A DNA stretch of 64,000 nt from Moheibacter lacus (GCF_014042165.1 NZ_JACDZE010000001.1:248001-312000), one strand, 5' to 3'. Counted from the stretch's first letter, positions 25,136 through 34,890 are shown. The notes: generated by a model from the letters alone, not told the origin. Numbers and translations are program-made.

Positions 25136-26295
25136 TTTTTTAAGGCAAATTGGTTTTCAAAAACTGCTGTGACTTGATTATAAATTTTTTGGGCATCAAA
25201 TTTCTCTTTGGCTTTTTCTGTTCCTTTTATTATGCTTTCTACCAATTGCGGTTCGATTAAAAATCGTTTCATCGCCTCATAAATTTTCTCTTCATCAAAA
25301 TTAACCAAAATTCCATCCACTTCATTTTCAATCATTTCTGATATTCCGCCAACATTTGTGCTGATGATCGGTTTGCCCAATCCCATCGCTTCACCGATGA
25401 TCAAAGGATAGGATTCAGATCGCGAAGGCAAAATAAAAAAATCAGCCGCTTTCATGTATGCATAAGGATTCTTTTTTGTGTCCAACAATAAAAATGTTTT
25501 TTCCACGCCCAATTCCTTCGTTTGGTTTGTCAAATTCTCCATTTCATTTCCACCACCGATTACCGCAATGGAATGCTGCAATCCTTCATCCAACAATCGT
25601 TTATGAATCCGTATCAGCGTATCATATCCTTTGCGGAAATGGAGTCGTCCGACCGATGAAAAAACCGGATGAACATCATAATTCACTTCCATCAATTCGG
25701 CTTTTGTTCTGGCTTCATCGATGTTGATGACGTTATAAATCACTGAACTTTTCGGGTATTTCACTTGATACAAATCATCGATGATTTGTCTGGTTTGAGC
25801 CGACCCAAAGATCATCCAATCAAATTTTTTCATCAGATTGATGCGCTTCATCACTCGATTTTGATCTTTATCATAACTCACATCCGTATGAAACCAACCG
25901 ATTTTTCTTGATTTTTTGTTCGGCGAATTCAACACCCATTCAAATTCGGTATAACCCGGAGCGACTTCTATATCAAAATCTTCTTTCAATTTCCGATTGT
26001 ATAAAATCGATGGAAATTTTTCATAAAAAGACAATTTCAATCGCCTTAAAACCAATTGAATTTTTTGAATCAATGGATTTTTTGAGAAATCTTCTTTTCC
26101 GCTGGCAATCGTTACCAGCCTTATGTTTTTTGGGATTTCGCTTCGGAGTTCACCTTGAAATAAATTCAACAATAAAGTGATTTCGAATTTTTCTTTTGGT
26201 AAATTTTCCAATAGATCCAATACGACTCTCGGAACGCCGCCCATTTCGAGCGAACGCAGTCGAAAAAGAACTTTTATTTTGGGTGGGTTGGCCAT
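25132..26295 (-). CDS. Family 4 glycosyltransferase
   Basis: A 387-residue GT-B enzyme with LRSLEMGGVPRV in the first glycine-rich loop and donor motifs SVGRLHFRKGYDTLI and PSRSESYPLIIGEAMGLGKPII. Related to the GT4 at 23.1-24.2 kb, probably by duplication. Confidence 0.9.
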   Translation of the reverse strand: MANPPKIKVLFRLRSLEMGGVPRVVLDLLENLPKEKFEITLLLNLFQGELRSEIPKNIRLVTIASGKEDFSKNPLIQKIQLVLRRLKLSFYEKFPSILYNRKLKEDFDIEVAPGYTEFEWVLNSPNKKSRKIGWFHTDVSYDKDQNRVMKRINLMKKFDWMIFGSAQTRQIIDDLYQVKYPKSSVIYNVINIDEARTKAELMEVNYDVHPVFSSVGRLHFRKGYDTLIRIHKRLLDEGLQHSIAVIGGGNEMENLTNQTKELGVEKTFLLLDTKKNPYAYMKAADFFILPSRSESYPLIIGEAMGLGKPIISTNVGGISEMIENEVDGILVNFDEEKIYEAMKRFLIEPQLVESIIKGTEKAKEKFDAQKIYNQVTAVFENQFALKK

Positions 26296-26296
26296 T

Positions 26297-27301
26297 TTAT
26301 TCTATTTCGGCGCCTAAATTACGATATTGTTCTTTAAACTTATCGGCCCATTTTTTCCATTCTGAATATTGGGCATCCGGATGATTAGCTTTTTCTAAAA
26401 ACGATTGAATGTATTGATCCGAAAAATCTTTCGGGTAATTTTCCATCGCATCGAACTCACCTTCCAACCAAGCTTCGTTTAAAATATGATTAATCACAAA
26501 GACATCTAACTGAAAGCCATACTTGTGAAATGTATTGGTAGCTGAAGATTTATAGGTTGTTTTGATAATTTCATCTTTAAAATAAGCGATAAAGTTTTTA
26601 GATTTATTTTTTTTATAAAAACCTATGGCATTTTTTATCTGTTGCTTTTCGTTTACACTGGAATTTAAATTTTCCCAGGTTTTCAACCAATATTCTTTTC
26701 GGTGAATCCCTGAAGAAATACTGATAAACAAATAATATTTATAGAATTCTGATGGTGAAATCATTTTTAGTTTCTTCAAAATTGTATAAACTCTAAACTT
26801 ATCGGCAAATAACCAATCGATGATGGTTGAGTTGAGACTGAACAATTTAACTTTACGCCTCAAAAAACTCTCATGAATCTTCACTAATTTTTTACTATCA
26901 AGCGACATACTATTCCACCCTAATTTCAATAGAAAAATTTGCATATTTTCCATCTCATTACAAACTTCTTCTATGTTAATTGGAGCTGTAAACCAAACAT
27001 CGTCTTCGATAACCAATACATATTCAGTTGAATTTTTCACTGCTTCATACCAATCTCTGGAAGGTATAATGCCGGAAACTTTATCTTGATTTTGGATCTG
27101 AAGTGATTTTTCGGTGTATTTTTCAGTTTGAATAATTTCTATACCCGAATGTTTCTTTTGAATTAGCTCGAGGTATTTTTCAGGTGTCCCATCATCAATA
27201 ATTTTTATATGAAACTTTCCCGAAACGTTCTTTTGGATGCTTCTAAGACATCTGTCCAAATAGTGGGGACGATTAAACGATTTGATAAGGATAGTCACCA
27301 T
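26297..27301 (-). CDS. Divergent GT2-like glycosyltransferase
   Basis: A 334-residue protein with a GT-A-like N-terminus (VTILIKSFNRPHYLDRCLRSI) and an acidic metal-site motif VIEDDVWF near residue 98. The remaining two thirds (helical, Lys- and aromatic-rich, containing YKYYLFISISSGIHRKEYW) do not match a family I can name. Probably a glycosyltransferase with an unusual acceptor domain. One base separates it from the neighbouring gene. Confidence 0.7.
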   Translation of the reverse strand: MVTILIKSFNRPHYLDRCLRSIQKNVSGKFHIKIIDDGTPEKYLELIQKKHSGIEIIQTEKYTEKSLQIQNQDKVSGIIPSRDWYEAVKNSTEYVLVIEDDVWFTAPINIEEVCNEMENMQIFLLKLGWNSMSLDSKKLVKIHESFLRRKVKLFSLNSTIIDWLFADKFRVYTILKKLKMISPSEFYKYYLFISISSGIHRKEYWLKTWENLNSSVNEKQQIKNAIGFYKKNKSKNFIAYFKDEIIKTTYKSSATNTFHKYGFQLDVFVINHILNEAWLEGEFDAMENYPKDFSDQYIQSFLEKANHPDAQYSEWKKWADKFKEQYRNLGAEIE

Positions 27302-27303
27302 AA

Positions 27304-28212
27304 TTATTTCACAAAAACAGATTTAATTATAAATTTCAATCTTTTAAAGAGCGGCAAAACTCTGTAGATTTCCCGTCCCCGTAGCATAGAGATTGTCTCT
27401 ACGCTAAAATCGAGTTTGACTTTGTCTTTGAAAATATAAAATAATAGATTGTTTCTGTGTGAAATTAAATTTTCCAATATTTTTCCTTCAAAACCAAATC
27501 TTTCTATAATTCCATCGAGCGTTTGGACTGTTCGCTGTCTTTGTATATATTTTTCTTTGCCGCTGAAAACTCCCACGTTGATACGATAAGCTGCCATAAC
27601 TTCTTTGTGATAATGGATGAACCCTAGGCGTGAATTAGCCATGTGCATGGCATAATCCCCCAAGGGCATATTTTGAAGCAACTTTGTATCGATTTCTGTT
27701 TTTCTAAAAATAACCGAAAGATTGGGGATAAAATTATTTAGTGCTAAATCTTCAGTACTTAGTTTGGATTTTAAGTTCAATGAAGGAAATTCGTTTATTT
27801 TTTCTCCATCAGGCGTAATTCGCATTGCTCGGTGAAAGGAGATGGAAAAGTTAGGATTAGCTTCTAAAAAGTCAACTTGCTTTTGCAATTTCAATGGATC
27901 AGTCCAATAGTCATCACCTTCGCACATAGCGATGTATTTGCCCTGAGCACGTGAGAAGTTGTAGGTTGATTGTATTGTGCGAACACCTTTTGACCATTGA
28001 TTTTCTGTTTGAAATATTGGCTTGATGATATGTGGATATTTTTCCTGATACTCCTTAATTATTTTCGCAGTGCCATCTGTAGAAGCATCGTCATGAATTA
28101 GAACTTCATATTCAAAATCACATTTCTGCATCAGAAATCCATCCAAGCATTCCCGAATGTAAGGAGCGTGATTATACGTAATAGAACAAATGGAAACCAT
28201 TAAATTATCCAT
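27304..28212 (-). CDS. Family 2 glycosyltransferase
   Basis: A 302-residue enzyme with VSICSITYNHAPYIRECLDGF, IHDDASTDGTAKI and the motif CEGDDYWTDPLKLQKQV near residue 98, a pattern common in GT2 enzymes of Bacteroidota capsule loci. It overlaps the pyruvyltransferase-like gene by 8 bp. Confidence 0.9.
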   Translation of the reverse strand: MDNLMVSICSITYNHAPYIRECLDGFLMQKCDFEYEVLIHDDASTDGTAKIIKEYQEKYPHIIKPIFQTENQWSKGVRTIQSTYNFSRAQGKYIAMCEGDDYWTDPLKLQKQVDFLEANPNFSISFHRAMRITPDGEKINEFPSLNLKSKLSTEDLALNNFIPNLSVIFRKTEIDTKLLQNMPLGDYAMHMANSRLGFIHYHKEVMAAYRINVGVFSGKEKYIQRQRTVQTLDGIIERFGFEGKILENLISHRNNLLFYIFKDKVKLDFSVETISMLRGREIYRVLPLFKRLKFIIKSVFVK

Positions 28213-29326
28213 GATTTGAGATTTTATTTACAAGTTGATCAAATAAATTATTTAGGGAAGACTTCATAAATTTTGAGTAGTTCCTTAGCAACTCCGTTCC
28301 TTCTTCCTTTTCCTCAATCAAACTGCTTAACAAATCAGGCATCTCGCCCAGTTGATGTTTTAGCATATGTAATCGAAATTGATGCCCATATAAATCCTGT
28401 AATTTGGTTCCTTGCCACTTATTCATTATCCCTGCAGGAATTCCAGCTGATAAAGCTGTAATATTTGCATGTAGCGAAGATGTTAAAGTTAATGATGAGT
28501 GGACAATAGTATCTGCTATTTCTAGGATGTTTAAATCGTTGTTAAGCAAAATAAATTCATCTGGAAACTCGTCCCAAATCATTTTTAAGTATTTATAATC
28601 TTCCCAAGGTCTGATAACAGGTAATAATACTACTTGAATGTTCTCTTCTTTTTGAAATTGATATAGATACTGAGCTATTTCTTTTGCTTCCTCGATCGTG
28701 ATATTATTGATTTGAAAAATAAGGTACTCTTCTTGGGGAACATATTCTTTGTAGAATTTTCCTTTTGTATTTGTATAATCCAACAAATTCGGAAAAAGCC
28801 ATCCCATATCTGGGGTTATTTCTATTTTAGAATTATTTGTTTGAAGATTACCTCCTTCTAACATTTTCTTGGACAGGTTCCCTCTAACCGAAACATAGTT
28901 CAGGTTTTCTATCGCTTTCTGTATTTTTAAAAAGTGTTCTTCTTTTTCTATAGGACGCACTCCAACAGAAATCCAAGCTTTAAAGGGACCGACTAAGTCT
29001 GTCCAATCAAAAATTATATCTGATGGTAGTTCTGTTTCCAATATTTGATTGTTTTTAGTATAAATTGGCTTCCAAGTTCTTTCATCAAAAAGATGAATAA
29101 CTTCGCCTCCAAAGACAATCAAAGCGTCATAAGCATTTTCTGCAATTTTTTCTTTGCTGTAAGCGATATAATCAATCCCCTCAACACTGTAATTGCTGGG
29201 AGAATAAAAGTCAATAATAGGATTTTCAATCCTCTTTTCCATCTCCATTTTAAAAATATGAGAGAAAAGAATATCTCCAAAATTATCTATATCGGCAAAC
29301 GAGAAAAAAGCTATTTTAATTGACAT
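28205..29326 (-). CDS. Polysaccharide pyruvyl transferase family protein
   Basis: A 373-residue GT-B-like protein of the CsaB/WcaK family, which transfers a ketal-linked pyruvate to a sugar. Visible elements are the start FFSFADIDNFGDILFSHIF, ISVGVRPIEKEE, PDMGWLFPN and the conserved SSLHANITALSAGIPA near residue 290. A pyruvyl ketal would add negative charge to the glycan. It overlaps the upstream ATP-grasp/HAD gene by 1 bp. Confidence 0.85.
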   Translation of the reverse strand: MSIKIAFFSFADIDNFGDILFSHIFKMEMEKRIENPIIDFYSPSNYSVEGIDYIAYSKEKIAENAYDALIVFGGEVIHLFDERTWKPIYTKNNQILETELPSDIIFDWTDLVGPFKAWISVGVRPIEKEEHFLKIQKAIENLNYVSVRGNLSKKMLEGGNLQTNNSKIEITPDMGWLFPNLLDYTNTKGKFYKEYVPQEEYLIFQINNITIEEAKEIAQYLYQFQKEENIQVVLLPVIRPWEDYKYLKMIWDEFPDEFILLNNDLNILEIADTIVHSSLTLTSSLHANITALSAGIPAGIMNKWQGTKLQDLYGHQFRLHMLKHQLGEMPDLLSSLIEEKEEGTELLRNYSKFMKSSLNNLFDQLVNKISNHG

Positions 29327-30606
29327 TAGTTTTTTATTAAAGATTTAATTCCATCTACATCAAATACCGGCATTCCTATTTGCTCAAAGACTTCTTTTCT
29401 TTCTTTATAGAAATTGTCTACAAAGATGGATGCAGGTTGTTGCATGTATTTAAATTTTTGATCGTTCATTTCCATATGTATGATTTCGTCAAAAAGATTT
29501 TCGGCAATATGGTATTTTTTTAAAGTTTCTTTTAAATCGAATTCATGCTTGGTGATTAAATAAACTTTTTTTCCTTGATTTTTACTTTGGTACACAAGAG
29601 AAATGGCATCCAGACAAACTTTTCCATTGATAATCAAGGTGTCGTCAAAATCAATGAAAAGATTCTCATATTCGATTTTATATTTTGCTTTGGTTTGGGA
29701 ATACCTATAAAGCTCAATGTCTTTGTGCATTACATTTATTTCAACATCCATGTCAAAATAAGCAAATGTGGTCAAAAGAGGAAGGTTAACACCCTTGTAA
29801 CGATCAAAAGCCATCGTTGTGGCTATTCTTGGACAGATTTCAAGTAATTTTAAATCTCCTGACTTGTCTTCTTTCACTTGAAAAAACCAAAGTCCTTTGA
29901 ACTTTAGTTCATCGTTTATTTTCTTTCCTATTTCAAAACATGCATCAATAGTTGCTTGGTCAGCTTCTACATTGATGTGTGAAACACCGTTTCTAACCAG
30001 ATGTCTTTTTCTTGGAAAGGCGTATAAAAGTTCGTTGTTTTTATCAGAAAAACAATCAACCGTAAATTCATCCCCGGGTAAGAATTCTGTGACTACATTA
30101 TTTTCAAATAATTCATCTTTCAAATCAGATGCATCATTTATTTTAAATGTTCCAATGCTTCCATGTCCTTTATCTGGCTTACAAAAAATAGGGTACTCGG
30201 AAATTTCATTGGATTTAAAATACTGTCTTGGTACAAAGTCATATTTACTTAGCAAATCATAAGTCTTACTTTTATAACGAGCTACTTGATTTATATTAGG
30301 ATCTACACCTACGATTTTTGTATTTATCTCATCTTTATTTTTTGATAGAAAATAAACCACATCGTCATGCGTAGGAAAAATCAAGTCTATACTATAAGTG
30401 TTTATGATTCTATTTAACTCATCTACAAAGTTTGCTTCTGAAATATTGGGAAGTGTAATTACTTTATTTTCAATAATCAAATCAGCAATACTCTCTTTGG
30501 AATTCGCTCCATATACATTTAAATGTACACTATACCTCAAAGATTCGTAAATCTCCAATGCGTTATCAGCACCACATGGATAAATTAAAATATTTCTTTT
30601 CTTCAT
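29326..30606 (-). CDS. ATP-grasp ligase fused to a HAD-type domain
   Basis: A 426-residue two-domain protein. Residues 1 to about 305 form an ATP-grasp enzyme resembling CarB-like ligases: the nucleotide loop CKPDKGHGSIGT (142-153), EFLPGDEFTVD (174-184) and the metal motif LLEICPRIA (254-262). Residues about 315-426 form a HAD-like domain with motif I FIDFDDTLI (Asp319, Asp321), a Lys/Thr motif LITKHEF and a final acidic motif FVDNFYKER. ATP-grasp enzymes join a carboxylate to an amine or thiol, so it may attach an acid to a sugar amine; the HAD part may be a phosphatase. It is overlapped with WbqC on one side and the pyruvyltransferase on the other. Confidence 0.82.
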   Translation of the reverse strand: MKKRNILIYPCGADNALEIYESLRYSVHLNVYGANSKESIADLIIENKVITLPNISEANFVDELNRIINTYSIDLIFPTHDDVVYFLSKNKDEINTKIVGVDPNINQVARYKSKTYDLLSKYDFVPRQYFKSNEISEYPIFCKPDKGHGSIGTFKINDASDLKDELFENNVVTEFLPGDEFTVDCFSDKNNELLYAFPRKRHLVRNGVSHINVEADQATIDACFEIGKKINDELKFKGLWFFQVKEDKSGDLKLLEICPRIATTMAFDRYKGVNLPLLTTFAYFDMDVEINVMHKDIELYRYSQTKAKYKIEYENLFIDFDDTLIINGKVCLDAISLVYQSKNQGKKVYLITKHEFDLKETLKKYHIAENLFDEIIHMEMNDQKFKYMQQPASIFVDNFYKERKEVFEQIGMPVFDVDGIKSLIKN

Positions 30607-31304
30607 ATCAATTCATATTTATCCAATAATTTCAAGGTTTCCTCTTTGGAATTGAACATCAAGACATCAATAATCGAAAGCCAAGGAACAAATTCATTTT
30701 TGAATTGTTTGTAGACTATCGGCTTTGATTTAATAAAGTTCAAACCAATTCCTTCTTTTTGAAAATCTTCTTTTTGATACAATTCCTGTCCCCCCAACGC
30801 ATTGATATAGTGAGTTGCGTTTTCTTTTTTGCAAATGTCTATTAATCTTTCTTGTCTTTCCATTCCTCGATTTTGGTATGACTCAGATGATTTTTTAAAT
30901 TTTGTAGTTAAACCTAAATACTTCGATATTTCTAAAATGCTTCTTATGGCCAACTCACTAATCGAATTGTATTCCGTATCTAAAAGATTTTGGATGAAAG
31001 GTTGAATCTCATTATAAAAAGGCGCCTTTTTATAGGATGACAATGTTTGTAAAAACTTGGTTTTCCATTCCGGATACAATTCGCTATGTATAAAAGACTC
31101 CAAAATCAAATTGTTTTGGGAAACTTTCTGCATCGGCACTGTGAAAGTATAATCATTTCCATTTACCAATATCCTGTTTCGGTTAATCCAACCTTTTTTT
31201 ATAAAATTCACATCATCATAAAACACAAAGGTATCTACCGCTTTTATCATTTGAAAATAACCGATGTAAGGAAATATATAAGGTTGCATCACTGCAATGG
31301 TCAT
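30603..31304 (-). CDS. WbqC family protein
   Basis: A 233-residue protein with the WbqC signature: IAVMQPYIFPYIGYFQMIKAVD at the N-terminus, FYDDVNFIKKGWINRNRI, and YINALGGQELY. WbqC proteins occur in O-antigen loci and are suspected to modify amino sugars, but their reaction is not established. The gene lies between the DegT aminotransferase and the ATP-grasp/HAD gene, which fits an amino-sugar acylation step. Confidence 0.88.
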   Translation of the reverse strand: MTIAVMQPYIFPYIGYFQMIKAVDTFVFYDDVNFIKKGWINRNRILVNGNDYTFTVPMQKVSQNNLILESFIHSELYPEWKTKFLQTLSSYKKAPFYNEIQPFIQNLLDTEYNSISELAIRSILEISKYLGLTTKFKKSSESYQNRGMERQERLIDICKKENATHYINALGGQELYQKEDFQKEGIGLNFIKSKPIVYKQFKNEFVPWLSIIDVLMFNSKEETLKLLDKYELI

Positions 31305-31314
31305 CTCTCTTTTT

Positions 31315-32388
31315 TTAGATGGTTTTTATAACTTCTGAAATTCTTTTAACTACTACCTCCTCCAAATCAAAATAGAACGGCAAACACAGCACTCTTTTTG
31401 AAACACTATCCGTTACTTCCATTTCTCTGGGATCCAAATAAGGAAGTGCCGTCGCCAAACTCGGATAAAAATAACGACGGGTCTGGATTTGATTGGCTTC
31501 CAATTTTTCTTTGACCTTCAATAAAACTTCTTCGCTTTCCAACAAAATAGGATAATAAGCATAGTTTTGAGTTGCTCCGGAATGCCAAACAGGTTTCTGA
31601 TGCGGAAAATCCTTTAGATTTTCATCATAAGATTCGCTCAAGGCTTCTCGCTTCTGATGGATTTTTTCAATGTAATTTAGGTTTACCAATCCCATTGCCG
31701 CATGAAATTCGGAGTTTTTGCCGTTTATGCCCAATTCTGCAAAACTATCAAACCCCGAAATCCCAAAGTTTCGGATGTACTTTAATTTTTGATTTAATTC
31801 AGAATGATTGGGTATCACCAGTCCTCCTTCGATACAGTGGTAAAGCTTGGTTGCATGAAGCGAACAAGTGGATATATCACCGTATTCAAAAATAGATTTA
31901 CCGTTTACTTGTACTCCAAAAGCGTGCGCACCGTCGTAAATGACTTTGAGATTGTGTTTTTGGGCTATTTTCTCAATCGCTTCTACATCACAAGGATTTC
32001 CATAAACGTGTGTAGCCAATATGGCGGAAGTTCTCTCCGTGATGGCAGCTTCGATTTTACGGGGATCGATGTTCAGCGAATTTTTGTCAATATCAACAAA
32101 AACAGGCTTACAGCCTTCCCAGACAATGCTACTTGTAGTTGCTACAAAGGAAAAAGGGGTGGTGATGATTTCTCCTTTCAGCTCCAATGCTTTGATCGCC
32201 ATTTGCAATGCCACCGTTCCATTGGTCACAAAAAGAAGGTGTTCTACACCCAAATGGGTTTTTAATTTCTCTTCCAATTCATTGGCAAGCGGCCCCATAT
32301 TGGTCAGCCAATTGCGCTCCCAGATTTCACTGATGTATTTTTTATATTCTTCTTCCGGCGGAAGAAAAGGTTGGGTTACTAATATCAT
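31315..32388 (-). CDS. DegT/DnrJ/EryC1/StrS aminotransferase
   Basis: A 357-residue PLP-dependent sugar aminotransferase. The PLP lysine is Lys181 (SLHATKLYHCIEGG) and the PLP-nitrogen aspartate Asp152 (VIYDGAHAFG). N-terminal FLPPEEEYKKYI and FVTNGTVALQ are typical. It converts a keto-sugar nucleotide to an amino sugar. No dehydratase for a 4-keto precursor is visible in the minus-strand operon. Confidence 0.92.
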   Translation of the reverse strand: MILVTQPFLPPEEEYKKYISEIWERNWLTNMGPLANELEEKLKTHLGVEHLLFVTNGTVALQMAIKALELKGEIITTPFSFVATTSSIVWEGCKPVFVDIDKNSLNIDPRKIEAAITERTSAILATHVYGNPCDVEAIEKIAQKHNLKVIYDGAHAFGVQVNGKSIFEYGDISTCSLHATKLYHCIEGGLVIPNHSELNQKLKYIRNFGISGFDSFAELGINGKNSEFHAAMGLVNLNYIEKIHQKREALSESYDENLKDFPHQKPVWHSGATQNYAYYPILLESEEVLLKVKEKLEANQIQTRRYFYPSLATALPYLDPREMEVTDSVSKRVLCLPFYFDLEEVVVKRISEVIKTI

Positions 32389-32921
32389 TTAGGTTGGTTT
32401 TTTAATATCAATTCCTGCTTATTAACAATGACCGAATTCGCCGGAACGTCTTTATGAATCACACAGCCGGCACCAATGATGGAATTATCCCCGATGCTTA
32501 CGCCTTTCAAAACCACCGAATTACTTCCCAACCAACAGTTTTTCCCAATTTTCACAGCTCCATAAGTAAATTCTTTCCGATTTACGTTGAGTTCACCGTT
32601 TCCGTGGGAATAGGCATGATTATGGTCATAGACTTTTACACCTTCTCCAAAAATGGTATTCTCTCCTATTTCTATGGATTTCAAACAATTGACCGAACAA
32701 AAGTTATTCATAAAAACATTCTCGCCCATTTTTAATTCGGCATTTTTGCCCACCCAAATACTAATGTAATTCCGGAAATCAAGATTTTTCCCAAACTGAA
32801 GTTTCGCCGTTTCTGAAATTTGGGCAACAAAGCCAATTCCAATTTTCACACTTTTGGCTTGGCTACGGAACCGCTTTTCACTTTCACTTCTCAGCAGGTA
32901 TATCAATAATTTCTCAAGCAT
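32385..32921 (-). CDS. Hexapeptide-repeat sugar O/N-acyltransferase
   Basis: A 178-residue left-handed beta-helix acyltransferase of the WbbJ/maltose acetyltransferase type. Repeats run from about residue 48 to 165 (IGENTIFGEGVKVYDHNHAY with the catalytic-type histidine, then IGKNCWLGSNSVVLKGVSIGDNSIIGAGCVI). It is the first gene of the long minus-strand operon and overlaps the aminotransferase gene by 4 bp, consistent with acylating that enzyme's amino-sugar product. Confidence 0.88.
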   Translation of the reverse strand: MLEKLLIYLLRSESEKRFRSQAKSVKIGIGFVAQISETAKLQFGKNLDFRNYISIWVGKNAELKMGENVFMNNFCSVNCLKSIEIGENTIFGEGVKVYDHNHAYSHGNGELNVNRKEFTYGAVKIGKNCWLGSNSVVLKGVSIGDNSIIGAGCVIHKDVPANSVIVNKQELILKNQPK

Positions 32922-32944
32922 AGGCAGGCTTATTTAAGAACAAA

Positions 32945-32985
32945 CAAAGATATAATTTTTAAATTCTTCTAACTTATTATCTTTG
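32945..32985. promoter_or_regulatory. Divergent promoters of the polysaccharide locus
   Basis: On the minus strand TATCTTTG occupies 32952-32945, 23 bp before the acyltransferase ATG. On the plus strand TATCTTTG occupies 32978-32985, 19 bp before the methyltransferase ATG. The 83-bp gap therefore drives both arms of the locus. Clear -33 TTTG elements are not seen. Confidence 0.6.
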
Positions 32986-33004
32986 TGCTCACAACATCAA
33001 ACCC

Positions 33005-33781
33005 ATGAATAAAATTACCGAAGTCGTAAAAATCTTCTTTGCTTATTTAGTCAGACCTCATCTTTATCCCGAATTGGGAAGAAAAATCATAAAAAATACG
33101 TTTCAACGCGGTTCAGCCACCAAAGGAAAAGAAACAGCGGAAAAATGGTGCAAAGAACGTTCAATCAGTCAGGAAGAAGCGATTCAATCCATCACAGGAA
33201 ATCTTAATTATCCGAAATTGAATGAGAATTATTCAGAAATTCTTCAAAATGCTCAAAAAATAGAAGAAAATACACCCGTCAAAATGGGCGGTGCAGGCGC
33301 TTTGGATTTGATATATAATCTCTGCGAATTCACCCAAGCCCAAAATGCTTTGGAAACAGGTGTCGCTTATGGCTGGTCATCGCTTGCCGCTTTGCTTTCG
33401 CTATCCAAAAGAAACGGGACGCTTTATAGTTCCGATATGCCTTATCTGGGAAAGGATAATGACGTTTACGTAGGTTGCGTAGTACCGGAAAATCTTCGGA
33501 AAAACTGGAAGCTTTTTCGTTTTGCAGATCGGGAATCACTGCCGAAAATATTCAAAGAACAATCAGAATTTGATTTTGTTCATTACGATAGCGATAAATC
33601 CTACAACGGACGTATGTGGGCGTACAATGTCCTTTGGGACAAGGTCAAATCCGGCGGCGTTTTTATGAGTGATGATATTGCTGACAATGCAGCTTTTATG
33701 GATTATTGCCTTCAAAACAAAAGAGAACCTATTATTGTAGAATTTGACGGGAAATACGCCGGATTAATTCTCAAATCCTAA
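33005..33781 (+). CDS. Class I SAM-dependent methyltransferase
   Basis: A 258-residue protein with an O-methyltransferase-like Rossmann core: motif I ALETGVAYGWSSLAALL (about 113-129), the acidic strand end SSDMPYLG, and DFVHYDSDKSYNGR near residue 195. It first has a 75-residue N-terminal extension. Located in the polysaccharide locus, it may methylate a sugar hydroxyl or an amine; the substrate is not evident. Confidence 0.85.
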   Translation: MNKITEVVKIFFAYLVRPHLYPELGRKIIKNTFQRGSATKGKETAEKWCKERSISQEEAIQSITGNLNYPKLNENYSEILQNAQKIEENTPVKMGGAGALDLIYNLCEFTQAQNALETGVAYGWSSLAALLSLSKRNGTLYSSDMPYLGKDNDVYVGCVVPENLRKNWKLFRFADRESLPKIFKEQSEFDFVHYDSDKSYNGRMWAYNVLWDKVKSGGVFMSDDIADNAAFMDYCLQNKREPIIVEFDGKYAGLILKS

Positions 33782-33825
33782 TTTTTCTTTACCTAAAGAC
33801 TAAATTAGAATCACCAAAATAATCC

Positions 33826-33833
33826 TAAATTTG
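33826..33833 (+). promoter_or_regulatory. -7 box directly before the epimerase ATG
   Basis: TAAATTTG is followed by four bases (TCGC) and the ATG at 33838. Transcription starting 5 bases past the box would give a leaderless mRNA. Confidence 0.6.
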
Positions 33834-33837
33834 TCGC

Positions 33838-34890
33838 ATGAAAATTCTTATCACAGGTACAGCAGGTTTCATCGGATTTCATCTTGCTACGAAACTAATT
33901 GCAAGAGGAAATGAAATCATCGGATTGGACTCCATCAATGATTATTATGACATTCGCGTGAAATACGGACGCCTCGAAAGGACCGGAATTTCAAAAGAAT
34001 CTATCGAATATAATAAATTGGTTCCGAGTTCAATTCATCCGAATTATCAGTTCATCCAACTTAATTTGGAAGACAAATCCAACCTGGAAAAAGTTTTTGC
34101 CGAACATAAATTTGACAAAGTCATCAACTTAGCGGCTCAAGCCGGTGTTCGCTATTCGCTTACCAATCCAGATGCTTATATCGATGCCAATATCGTCGGA
34201 TTTTTGAATATTTTGGAGTGTTGCCGTCATCATCAAATTAAACATTTGACCTATGCAAGTAGTTCAAGTGTGTATGGTTTAAATGAAAACCAACCTTTTT
34301 CCACTAAGGACAATGTGGATCATCCAATCAGTTTGTATGCAGCGAGTAAAAAATCAAACGAATTAATGGCGCATACCTACAGTCATTTGTTTAAAATCCC
34401 TACGACCGGATTAAGGTTTTTCACGGTTTATGGCCCTTGGGGTCGCCCCGATATGGCATTGTTTCTCTTTACAAAAGCCATTTTGGAAAACCGACCGATT
34501 GATGTGTTCAACTACGGCGAAATGCAGCGTGATTTTACGTATGTGGATGATATCGTGGAAGGAATTATTCGTGTAAATGACAATCCGCCCAAGGAGAATC
34601 CGGACTGGAATCCGAATTCGGACGATGCTTCGGTTTCTTCTGCGCCTTATAAAGTTTACAACATCGGGAACAATAATCCAGTGAAGTTGATGGATTTCAT
34701 CACGGCTTTGGAAAATAAATTAGGTATTACGGCAGAAAAAAATATGCTACCCATTCAGGCAGGTGATGTACCTTCAACTTATGCTGATGTTTCTGATTTA
34801 ATCCGGGATTTGAATTATAAACCCGAAACGACCATACAAGAAGGAATCAATAAATTTGTTGATTGGTATCGGGATTTTTTTAAGGTTTAA
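33838..34890 (+). CDS. UDP-glucuronate 4-epimerase-like NAD-dependent epimerase
   Basis: A 350-residue extended short-chain dehydrogenase. The NAD loop [12 protein letters not shown] (about 7-18), the family marker [17 protein letters not shown] and the catalytic YAASK (Tyr-x3-Lys) are present, as is [13 protein letters not shown], typical of UDP-glucuronate/galacturonate epimerases. It would supply UDP-galacturonate for an acidic glycan. Confidence 0.92.
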   Translation: MKILITGTAGFIGFHLATKLIARGNEIIGLDSINDYYDIRVKYGRLERTGISKESIEYNKLVPSSIHPNYQFIQLNLEDKSNLEKVFAEHKFDKVINLAAQAGVRYSLTNPDAYIDANIVGFLNILECCRHHQIKHLTYASSSSVYGLNENQPFSTKDNVDHPISLYAASKKSNELMAHTYSHLFKIPTTGLRFFTVYGPWGRPDMALFLFTKAILENRPIDVFNYGEMQRDFTYVDDIVEGIIRVNDNPPKENPDWNPNSDDASVSSAPYKVYNIGNNNPVKLMDFITALENKLGITAEKNMLPIQAGDVPSTYADVSDLIRDLNYKPETTIQEGINKFVDWYRDFFKV

